Part shown: positions 7,273-13,156 of the stretch, one piece after another
Layout of the letters: each line of letters starts with the position of its first letter
Position numbering within the stretch: position 1 is the stretch's first letter
Assembly (NCBI GenBank): GCA_964598245.1
Contig: CAZRAX010000015.1
Span: forward strand, 1 to 13,189
Direction of reading: 5' to 3'
Length of the DNA stretch: 13,189 nt
Source of the DNA: JAACPR01 sp964598245
GTDB lineage: Bacteria; Patescibacteriota; Minisyncoccia; Phycocordibacterales; JAACPR01
The notes under the pieces: generated by a model
The model's database searches: none
Seen by the model: only the letters and a program-made list of their open reading frames with translations
What the model was told of the DNA's origin: nothing
Translations under genes and position numbers: made by a program

Positions 7273-7671
7273 TTATTGATGCTTTTTGTTAAAAATCTCA
7301 TTTACTTTTTCTAAAACCTCGGACGGTGTGTGAAGGGCTTTTACAATATAACCGTCAATATTTAGATCTTCTACATCTTTTAAATCTGTTGCCTTACCTT
7401 GGTTAGTCAAAACAATGTTAACAGAATTTTTTAAAAAATTATTATTTTTTAAATTTTTGAAAAGTTCAATTCCGTTCATCTTTGGCATAATCAAATCAAA
7501 AATGAAAATATCTGGATCAAATCCCCCCTTGATTTTTTCTATACATTCATCAGCACCAGTTGCTGTTACAATTTCATAACCTGCACCTTTAAATTTTACA
7601 GAATACATATCAAGCAAAAAGCTGTCATCATCGACTAACAATATTTTATTTATTTTTTTACTTTCTTCCAT
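7273..7671 (-). CDS. Single-domain response regulator (CheY-like)
   Basis: 132 residues, one receiver domain and nothing else. The acidic pocket D14-D15 is in ILLVDDDSF. The phosphoacceptor is D59 in IFDLIMPKMNG (57-67). T89 in VLTN and K111 in YIVKA complete the set of five conserved active-site residues, so it should be phosphorylatable. There is no DNA-binding or enzymatic output domain, so it probably acts by protein contact, like CheY, PilG or PilH. It lies between pilB and pilT, implying control of pilus extension or retraction. No histidine kinase is in the window. An extended -10 promoter element in the short gap before it (7681-7689) suggests that the regulator, pilT and pilC can be transcribed separately from the upstream half of the operon. 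Confidence 0.93.
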   Translation of the reverse strand: MEESKKINKILLVDDDSFLLDMYSVKFKGAGYEIVTATGADECIEKIKGGFDPDIFIFDLIMPKMNGIELFKNLKNNNFLKNSVNIVLTNQGKATDLKDVEDLNIDGYIVKALHTPSEVLEKVNEIFNKKHQ

Positions 7672-7680
7672 ACAATAATT

Positions 7681-7689
7681 ATTATACCA
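7681..7689 (-). promoter_or_regulatory. Extended -10 promoter element upstream of the response regulator
   Basis: TGGTATAAT on the minus strand, a consensus -10 hexamer with the upstream TG of an extended -10. It lies in the 23-bp space between the pilB stop and the regulator's ATG. Its end is 9 nt from the ATG, giving a leader of about 3 nt. No good -35 is seen (GTAAAT at 17 nt). Confidence 0.5.
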
Positions 7690-7694
7690 AATTT

Positions 7695-9410
7695 TTATAA
7701 ATTATTTACCTCTTCCCAAGGAATCTGTTTATTCATCGCTTTAATAATGGCATCTTCTTTCATTGTCAACATTCCTTTTTGGCGAACAACATCATAAATA
7801 GCAGTTTCAGAAGAATTATTTAAAATAGCTTTTTCAACATCACGATCCATTTTATACATTTCAAAAACAGCTTCTCGACCTTTAACGCCCATTGGACAAC
7901 CATCTGACGGCTCAATTTTTAAGATTTCATCTGCTTGTGGAATCTGATTTTTATATTGTTCTGGTAAATCATCAAACTGTCTATCTATCATTTCTTTCAT
8001 TGCTCCTTCAATTTTTTCTGGGCGACCAGAATTTGGACAAATTTTTCTAACTAGTCTCTGAGCAATTCCCAAAACTAAAGTTGGTGGAATTAGGTAAGAA
8101 TCAACACCCATATCAATTAAACGAGGAACAATCCCAGAAGCCGTATTGGTGTGAATTGTAGATAAAACAAGGTGACCAGTAAGAGATGCTTGGATAGCCA
8201 ATTTAGCAGTTTCACTATCACGAATCTCACCAACCATAATTACATCCGGATCCTGACGCAAAGTTGTCCTCAGACCAGTGGCAAATGTATACCCAATTTC
8301 TGGAAAAACTTGTGATTGATTAACTCCCTCAATTCCGTATTCAACAGGGTCTTCAAGTGACAAGACATTTTTTTTAGAACTATCAACTTCTTTCAAAACA
8401 GAATAAAGAGTTGTTGATTTACCAGAACCCGTTGGACCAGAAATTAAAATCATTCCATAAGGTTTTTTTATTGCCTCTCTTAGAAGTTTCATGTTTCTTT
8501 CACTCAATCCTAAATCTTCGATACTTCTAACTCCTAATTTTTGATCTAAAATTCTCATTACAACTTTTTCTCCATAATATGATGGAAAAGTAGAAACACG
8601 AAAATCAACCTTTCTGTCTTCAATTCTAGCTGAAAAACGACCATCTTGAGGTTTTCTTTTTTCATCTAATTTCATTCGAGAAAGAATTTTGATACGAGCA
8701 ACCACAGCTTGCAAAACATTAATCGGCAAAACCAAACTAGTATTCATCACACCATCAACACGAAATCTAACTCTAATTTGATTTCTCATTGGCTCGATAT
8801 GAACATCAGAGGCACTGCCCTCAACAGCATACCTAAGGATGGTTGCAACGATTTTTGTTACTGGAGCATCTTCGATAATTCTGGTTCCTTCTTCTCCCTC
8901 TTTGGTAATATCTTTTTCAGCAACAACATCTTCTTTCCGAAATTCATTTTCTAATTCACCAAGAGCTTGTTTGACTTCACTTGATAAACCTTTATACATT
9001 TCAAAAAGGTCGTTGAAATCTTTCTGTGAAATGATAAAAAGTTTAAAAGGCATATCATTTTTATTGGCAATAAAATTGATCGCGTCTCTAGCTTGTAAAT
9101 CATTTGGATTAACCATTCCAACTTCTAGAAAATTCTCGGCAACACCAAGTGGAATTATTTTATAATGAAGTGATGATTCTTCTGGTATATATTTTAAAAT
9201 TTCTATCGCTGGCCTATTATTATCATCAATTTCTCTGGCGGGTAAACCATAAAAATCAGATTTAGCCTTGATTAAAGTTTTAGAATCTACCTTGGTTTTT
9301 TTTAATTCATCATCTAAATTAGTATCTGTTGATTTCAGATCATTTTTAATTTTATCAGCAATTTTTTTATCTAAAATGCCATTTTGTACTAAAAAATCTA
9401 AGAAATTCAT
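7695..9410 (-). CDS. pilB: Type IV pilus extension ATPase PilB (GspE/PilB family)
   Basis: 571 residues from the ATG at 9410. A TTG at 9425 would add five residues and overlap the upstream gene; I prefer the ATG because it lies 4 nt after that gene's stop, the spacing seen elsewhere in the operon. The N-terminal region (1-150) resembles the GspE/MshE N-terminal domain. The core has APVTKIVATIL (182-192) and ASDVHIEP (200-207). Walker A is GPTGSGKSTTL (325-335), followed by LSLEDPVEYGIEGVNQSQV (350-368), PDVIMVGEIRD (388-398, Walker B) and GHLVLSTIHTN (412-422, His box). The usual two CxxC zinc pairs near the C-terminus are degenerate: only C458 (CPNS) and C505 (GCPMG) remain. It powers pilus assembly with PilC and PilM. 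The family call is secure. Confidence 0.95.
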   Translation of the reverse strand: MNFLDFLVQNGILDKKIADKIKNDLKSTDTNLDDELKKTKVDSKTLIKAKSDFYGLPAREIDDNNRPAIEILKYIPEESSLHYKIIPLGVAENFLEVGMVNPNDLQARDAINFIANKNDMPFKLFIISQKDFNDLFEMYKGLSSEVKQALGELENEFRKEDVVAEKDITKEGEEGTRIIEDAPVTKIVATILRYAVEGSASDVHIEPMRNQIRVRFRVDGVMNTSLVLPINVLQAVVARIKILSRMKLDEKRKPQDGRFSARIEDRKVDFRVSTFPSYYGEKVVMRILDQKLGVRSIEDLGLSERNMKLLREAIKKPYGMILISGPTGSGKSTTLYSVLKEVDSSKKNVLSLEDPVEYGIEGVNQSQVFPEIGYTFATGLRTTLRQDPDVIMVGEIRDSETAKLAIQASLTGHLVLSTIHTNTASGIVPRLIDMGVDSYLIPPTLVLGIAQRLVRKICPNSGRPEKIEGAMKEMIDRQFDDLPEQYKNQIPQADEILKIEPSDGCPMGVKGREAVFEMYKMDRDVEKAILNNSSETAIYDVVRQKGMLTMKEDAIIKAMNKQIPWEEVNNL

Positions 9411-9414
9411 ATTA

Positions 9415-9756
9415 TTAATTTCCAATACTTGAATCTATATTTGTTATTTCAACTCCCTGATTACTAATTCTTTCAAACGGATTATCTCTTCCGACTGGTT
9501 CAGGATTAATTCTTACATCACTTTCTTTAAGTCTTAGAAAAATTGGATCATTAAAAACATTATCATTTAATTTTAAAGTTTTAATTTTATCTAAGGTTTG
9601 AATAACTTCTTCACTTAAAATATCAATCTCTTGTTTTTCGGTACTTTGTATTAACTCGTCAATTTCTGCATCATCTGCTTTAAAAATAAAGTAAATAATG
9701 AAAGAAATAAGAATGATTCCAACGAAAATTATGATTTTTTTATTTTCTTTTAACAT
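9415..9756 (-). CDS. Small membrane-anchored pilus-operon protein in the PilP position
   Basis: 113 residues. After a basic start (MLKENKK) there is one transmembrane helix (8-25), then an acidic helical region (27-63) and a C-terminal segment with PIFLRLKESDV (71-81) and PEPVGRDNPFE (85-95). The topology, an inner-membrane anchor with a short outside domain, and the place after PilO and before PilB are what one expects of an accessory pilus subunit such as PilP, but it lacks the PilP beta-domain and lipobox. The PEPVGRxNPF motif is, from memory, seen in similar small proteins of other Parcubacteria pilus operons; a database search would be needed to confirm it. It starts 1 nt after the pilO stop. 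Role as an assembly or stator component is inference from context. Confidence 0.8.
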   Translation of the reverse strand: MLKENKKIIIFVGIILISFIIYFIFKADDAEIDELIQSTEKQEIDILSEEVIQTLDKIKTLKLNDNVFNDPIFLRLKESDVRINPEPVGRDNPFERISNQGVEITNIDSSIGN

Positions 9757-9757
9757 A

Positions 9758-10306
9758 TTATCTTAACCAATAAGTATCTAATGATACATTATAATTATAA
9801 AACAATCCTTCACCCGCTTGAACAGAAAAACTATTGATATCTATTAATCTTAGTGAATCTTCTAGTGCTTGCAGAAATTCTTTGAAAGTATTGTAGTCTG
9901 CTGACACAGAAAAACTCATTCCAATTTTTCCAAAATCTCTACCCGAACGATCAACAATTCTACTATCCTGATTTTGATTTTGATCTTCTTGAACACTGAT
10001 GTTGGCAACGCTGATACCGGAGTCAATTGAAGATGCGATACTATCAATATCCAAAATTAATCTAACATTATCAACCGTGTCTGGTAATACTTTTTTCAAT
10101 TTATTCCTCTGTTCTTCACCAATAGAATTATATTTTACCTGAAGTTTTTCTCTTTCATCTCTCAGCTGAAGTGCAAGACCCAAAAGTCTATCATTTTCTC
10201 TAATTTCTTCTTTTGTCATTTTGACATTTTCATATTGAGAATCAATAAAAGTAAAAAATATTCCGATTGCAGCTAGTATTAAAATAAATGGCATTAAGTT
10301 TTTCAT
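9758..10306 (-). CDS. pilO: PilO-like type IV pilus assembly protein
   Basis: 182 residues from the ATG at 10306. An ATG at 10324 would add six residues (MKQVKI) and overlap pilN; the downstream start sits 4 nt after the pilN stop and directly before the membrane helix. Residues 4-22 are a transmembrane segment, 25-70 a coiled coil rich in Glu, Arg and Leu, then KKVLPDTVDNVRLILDIDSI (71-90), typical of PilO at the entry to its ferredoxin-like domain, which ends at YNYNVSLDTYWLR. A Gln/Asn-rich loop (107-114) interrupts the domain. PilO pairs with PilN through the coiled coils and links PilM to the outside parts of the machine. Sequence identity to classical PilO looks low, so the call rests on topology, order and the LPD motif. 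Confidence 0.85.
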   Translation of the reverse strand: MKNLMPFILILAAIGIFFTFIDSQYENVKMTKEEIRENDRLLGLALQLRDEREKLQVKYNSIGEEQRNKLKKVLPDTVDNVRLILDIDSIASSIDSGISVANISVQEDQNQNQDSRIVDRSGRDFGKIGMSFSVSADYNTFKEFLQALEDSLRLIDINSFSVQAGEGLFYNYNVSLDTYWLR

Positions 10307-10310
10307 AATT

Positions 10311-11057
10311 TTAACTTGTTTCATTATTTAAAGGCTCTTCTTCTAAAACATCAATCTGATCTGAAAAATCATCAATGTTATTATTTTCTGATGTATCTGT
10401 AGATTCTAAACGATTATCTGAAATAAAAGTATTACGGTAATTAATAATTTCAGGATCAAGAGTTGCAGCAAAGTTGAAGTTTATAAAATTATTTTCATTT
10501 CTTTGTAAACCAGAGAAAATAACATCTCTTATGTACCCAGTTGATCCATATTGATCAGATTGCAAAATGATTGATTCATATCTTGAAGCAATACCATTAG
10601 CAGATAAAGAAATTCTACCTTCTTCGTTGAAACTATAATTTAAACTATTAAATTTAACAGTACCCAGTGTGTTTTTTTCTAAAACAAAGAAGATTTGTGA
10701 TGGAGACAAATGAGAGTCTAAAAGATTTTGAACACCAATAATTCTGTCGTTCAACCTAATTGCTTCGTCTAAAAATTGATCATTGAAAGAATTAACGATT
10801 TGATTTATTTCAGCAATCTTTTTTTCAGCATCTTTTTCTAATTTGATATTATAGAAATACAAACCAACTGCAAGAACAGAAGCTACAAGAAAAATCAAAA
10901 GAGAGAATAATAAAAAAATACTAGTACCGCTTTTTCTTTGAATTCTCCCACCAGTACCAACAGTTTGAATTGGTTTTTTGGGNNNNNNNNNNCTGAAGCT
11001 TGTACAACGTTTTAAATGAACCAATATAAACGATGTTGTTGTTTTTAAGTCTGACAT
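10311..11057 (-). CDS. pilN: PilN-like type IV pilus assembly protein (N-terminus interrupted by assembly gap)
   Basis: The frame is certain from 10982 downwards: PKKPIQTVGTGGRIQRKSG, a transmembrane helix (IFLLFSLLIFLVASVLAVGL), a coiled coil (KLEKDAEKKIAEINQIVNSF), a folded outside domain and an acidic Asn/Glu/Asp-rich tail. This is PilN topology, and it lies between pilM and pilO. The N-terminus crosses a 10-N gap. With that length the frame stays open to an ATG at 11057 and reads TSF, then the gap, then PKKP, which resembles the short conserved start I would expect before such a helix. But the 21 residues upstream of the gap are unfamiliar, another frame there is also open, and the gap length is a placeholder, so the true start is unsettled. 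PilN would bind PilM through its cytoplasmic N-terminus and pair with PilO. Confidence 0.8.
   Translation of the reverse strand: MSDLKTTTSFILVHLKRCTSFXXXXPKKPIQTVGTGGRIQRKSGTSIFLLFSLLIFLVASVLAVGLYFYNIKLEKDAEKKIAEINQIVNSFNDQFLDEAIRLNDRIIGVQNLLDSHLSPSQIFFVLEKNTLGTVKFNSLNYSFNEEGRISLSANGIASRYESIILQSDQYGSTGYIRDVIFSGLQRNENNFINFNFAATLDPEIINYRNTFISDNRLESTDTSENNNIDDFSDQIDVLEEEPLNNETS
10983..10992. other. Assembly gap (10 N placeholder) in the pilN-like gene
   Basis: Ten N falling within the first codons of the pilN-like gene. A length of 1 modulo 3 keeps the ATG at 11057 in frame, so ten fits, but the identical length of the other gap shows it is a default value. Confidence 0.9.
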
Positions 11058-11068
11058 GAACTAATTAA

Positions 11069-11097
11069 ATTATACTACATATAGTTTATATTTGAAA
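11069..11097 (-). promoter_or_regulatory. Putative internal promoter between pilM and pilN
   Basis: On the minus strand TTTCAA (11097-11092), a 17-nt spacer and a consensus TATAAT (11074-11069) fill the 46-bp space after the pilM stop. The -10 ends 11 nt before the ATG at 11057. It would allow the pilN-to-pilB genes to be expressed apart from pilM. Confidence 0.45.
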
Positions 11098-11103
11098 AGC
11101 AAG

Positions 11104-12210
11104 TTATTCAAGTTCTTGTAATTTACGAAGTGCAATACCGATTGCAACAGTAAAGCTCAGTCCGGTTTCTTTTAAAACATCCATTAAAAATGCTGGGACT
11201 TCAACTTTTGAAAATGGATCCCCCGCTACAACTTCCACCCCTAATTTTTTTTGTGACATTTCTTTGATTCCATTTAATAGCGATCCCCCGCCAACGAATG
11301 TAACTCTAGAAACACTTTTTTTATGATTTTTTTGGAAATTCAAAATAATACTATGCGCATCAGAAAGTATTGGCCCAATGACCGATTCAATTGCTTCTCT
11401 AATGGCTTGATCATGAGAATCGCTATTTTTACCATAATTCCTTTTTAACTTTTCTGCATAATCAAAATTAATTCCTAAAGCAGCAGAGACATTAATGGTA
11501 ATTTCTTGTGAACCGCGACTAATGATATGAGAATCTCTAACAACACCATTTTCAATAATATAAATTTTTGTTGCACCAGAACCAATATCAATAACCATAA
11601 CTGGTAAATTATAATTAGTATCTAGAATAGCTCTGGTTGTGGAAAACATTTCTATTTCAAAAAATGAAGTGTCCAATTTTGATCTTTTGACAATCTGATT
11701 ATAAGCAGACAGAACATCATTATGAATTGCCACGACCATTGCTTCAACAAAATTGTTTTTAGTTTCTCCATTGTCAGTTTCAGATTCGGGGATAATAAAC
11801 CAGTCCAAAGAAACTTCTGATATAGGAACAGGAATATATTTTCTAGCTTCAATAGGAATCATTTGTTGAAATTGTTTTTCTTTCAATCTTGGCATTTTAA
11901 AGATTGAGACCATGCTTGATCTCATTGGAATCGAAATAGAAGATTTGTTAATGGAAACATTGGATTCGCTTAGCAAATCTAAAAGAGCTTCAGAGATCTT
12001 TTCGGGTGGTAATTTCGTTGTCTGGCCAATTTGTTTTTGGGCATAAGGACCAAGAGAAATTTCTCCATAAGTCTGCAGAACTGCTTTTCCGCTTTTATTC
12101 TTGATCTGAACAACCTTGATTGAAGAAGTTCCAATATCAATACCTAAAACGCTATTAGATTTTTTACCCCCTGAAAAAATACTAAATAAATTATCAAATA
12201 TTTTAACCAT
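11104..12210 (-). CDS. pilM: Type IV pilus assembly protein PilM (actin-like ATPase)
   Basis: 368 residues, close to the family's usual 350. The fold is actin/FtsA-like. Phosphate-1 loop VLGIDIGTSSIKVVQI (21-36), phosphate-2 loop VMVIDIGSGATKIYII (204-219) and adenosine motif FVGGGSLLNGI (305-315) are all present. Between them lie PMRSSMVSIFKMPRLKEKQF (95-114) and IPIEARKYIPVPISEVSLDW (118-137), strongly characteristic of PilM. No membrane helix is visible, fitting a cytoplasmic protein that binds the N-terminus of PilN and docks the ATPases. The N-terminal extension MVKIFDNLFSIFSGGKK is common in this group. It is the first gene of the operon. AGGGA lies 7 nt before the ATG, one of the few Shine-Dalgarno-like sites here, below a TATAAT shared with the divergent comFC promoter. 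Confidence 0.95.
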   Translation of the reverse strand: MVKIFDNLFSIFSGGKKSNSVLGIDIGTSSIKVVQIKNKSGKAVLQTYGEISLGPYAQKQIGQTTKLPPEKISEALLDLLSESNVSINKSSISIPMRSSMVSIFKMPRLKEKQFQQMIPIEARKYIPVPISEVSLDWFIIPESETDNGETKNNFVEAMVVAIHNDVLSAYNQIVKRSKLDTSFFEIEMFSTTRAILDTNYNLPVMVIDIGSGATKIYIIENGVVRDSHIISRGSQEITINVSAALGINFDYAEKLKRNYGKNSDSHDQAIREAIESVIGPILSDAHSIILNFQKNHKKSVSRVTFVGGGSLLNGIKEMSQKKLGVEVVAGDPFSKVEVPAFLMDVLKETGLSFTVAIGIALRKLQELE

Positions 12211-12223
12211 AAAGTTTCCCTTT

Positions 12224-12230
12224 TATTATA
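12224..12230. promoter_or_regulatory. Overlapping divergent -10 elements of pilM and comFC
   Basis: In the 32-bp space between the two start codons, TATAAT on the minus strand (12230-12225, 14 nt before pilM) overlaps TATTAT on the plus strand (12224-12229, 13 nt before comFC). Possible -35 sites are poor on both sides (GTTAAT or TTAATT for pilM, TTTTAA for comFC). Confidence 0.4.
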
Positions 12231-12242
12231 TCATACAATTTA

Positions 12243-12917
12243 ATGAAATTAACATGGCTTTATCCAAAAATATCTAATTTTTTGATGGAAATACTTTTCC
12301 CCGAAGATAAATCAATTGTTTTTCTTAAAAAAATCAAAATTAAGGATTTATTACCTAATGTAAAAATAAGGAAATTTCAAGAAGCTTATTACTTATTTGA
12401 TTATAAAATAGAAAATATTAAAAACTTAATTTGGTATTTAAAGTTTAAAAAACAAAAAGGATTAGCTCTGATTCTGGGAAGAATTTTGGAACTAAAATTG
12501 GAAAAGATTTTGGAAATTGAAAAAATTAAAAAAAATGAGGAAATGATTTTAATTCCAATTCCTATTCATAAAAAAAGATTAAAAGAAAGAGGATACAATC
12601 AGTGTGACTTAATTTCAAAATCTTTAATGAGAGAATTTCAAAAAAAGACTGAATTAAAATTTGGAGTGATTTACAAACCAAACATTTTAATTAGATCAAA
12701 ATATACACAAAAACAATCTTGGAGTAATAAAAAAGAAAGACAAAAAAATTTGAAAAATGTGTTCGTAGTTGATAAAAAATTTAAAAAAGAAATAAGCTGT
12801 AAGAAAATTATTTTGATTGATGATGTTATTACAACGGGTTCAACTATAGGAGAAGCAAAGAAAGTGCTGTTAGAATCTGGAGCCGTATCAGTTACAGCTA
12901 TCTGTCTTGCACATTAA
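12243..12917 (+). CDS. comFC: ComFC-like phosphoribosyltransferase-family competence protein
   Basis: 224 residues, usual size for ComFC/GntX. IPIPIHKKRLKERGYNQ (104-120) is the signature of the family's flexible-loop region, and KYTQKQSWSNKKERQKNLKN (153-172) follows it with the expected T-Q-x(3)-[SN]-x(2)-[ER]-R pattern. KIILIDDVITTGSTIGEA (188-205) is the PRPP-binding loop (DDVITTGST). The N-terminus keeps the LLFP-like start (MEILFP, 15-20) but has no cysteines before C121, so the four-cysteine zinc finger normally found there is missing. ComFC helps take DNA into the cytoplasm during natural transformation in several bacteria. It is divergent from the pilus operon across 32 bp, which supports a link to pilus-mediated DNA uptake. 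The first codons are read as MKLTWLYP; the short intergenic space leaves no other plausible start. Confidence 0.9.
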   Translation: MKLTWLYPKISNFLMEILFPEDKSIVFLKKIKIKDLLPNVKIRKFQEAYYLFDYKIENIKNLIWYLKFKKQKGLALILGRILELKLEKILEIEKIKKNEEMILIPIPIHKKRLKERGYNQCDLISKSLMREFQKKTELKFGVIYKPNILIRSKYTQKQSWSNKKERQKNLKNVFVVDKKFKKEISCKKIILIDDVITTGSTIGEAKKVLLESGAVSVTAICLAH

Positions 12918-12921
12918 TATT

Positions 12922-12981
12922 CTATTGTCTTTTTCTTTTTACTAAAATAATTGCAATAAATGATAATAATCCGATTTCCAT
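12922..12981 (-). CDS. Possible micro-ORF: single transmembrane segment with basic tail
   Basis: ATG at 12981 opens 19 codons (MEIGLLSFIAIILVKRKRQ) to a TAG. The make-up, a hydrophobic stretch ending in KRKR, is that of a small membrane peptide or of the C-terminal anchor of a surface protein. The frame is open only seven codons upstream of the ATG (stop TAA beyond), there is no Shine-Dalgarno site, and chance is a serious alternative in such A+T-rich DNA. It sits between the end of comFC and the tRNA gene, opposite in direction to both. It may be a relic of a larger gene. Confidence 0.2.
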   Translation of the reverse strand: MEIGLLSFIAIILVKRKRQ

Positions 12982-13035
12982 AAAATTTGTGTTAAATGAT
13001 AATTATGTTTAATATACTATATTATATCAAATTTT

Positions 13036-13126
13036 GGAGAGTTGGCTGAGTGGTCGAAAGCGCCTCACTGCTAACGAGGTAAGGGTTCATAGCCCTTCGA
13101 GGGTTCGAATCCCTCACTCTCCGCCA
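13036..13126 (+). tRNA. tRNA-Ser (anticodon GCU)
   Basis: 91 nt including an encoded CCA. Acceptor stem GGAGAGT (13036-13042) pairs with ACTCTCC (13116-13122), then discriminator G73 and CCA (13124-13126). The anticodon loop CTGCTAA gives GCU, reading AGC and AGU serine codons. The variable arm is long, with AAGGG (13081-13085) paired to CCCTT (13093-13097), as in class II serine tRNAs. The T stem GAGGG/CCCTC encloses TTCGAAT. The last anticodon-stem pair (A13067 with C13075, positions 31-39) is a mismatch; the rest is regular. The upstream region is almost pure A+T (TATACTATATTATATC) and may hold the promoter, but I cannot pick one -35/-10 pair. Confidence 0.96.
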
Positions 13127-13156
13127 ATTTACAATTTCAGCATTTTGGGGAAAGGT

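Noticed and set aside
8709..9165. Two overlapping plus-strand open frames opposite pilB
   Set aside because: They lie wholly inside a well-conserved pilB and mirror its codons; composition is not protein-like.
13126..13134. AATTTACAA shared with the left arm of the 4816-4961 element (4815-4823), suggesting a second copy
   Set aside because: The match is only 9 bp of A+T-rich sequence and does not extend; the adjoining G+C-rich sequences are unrelated.
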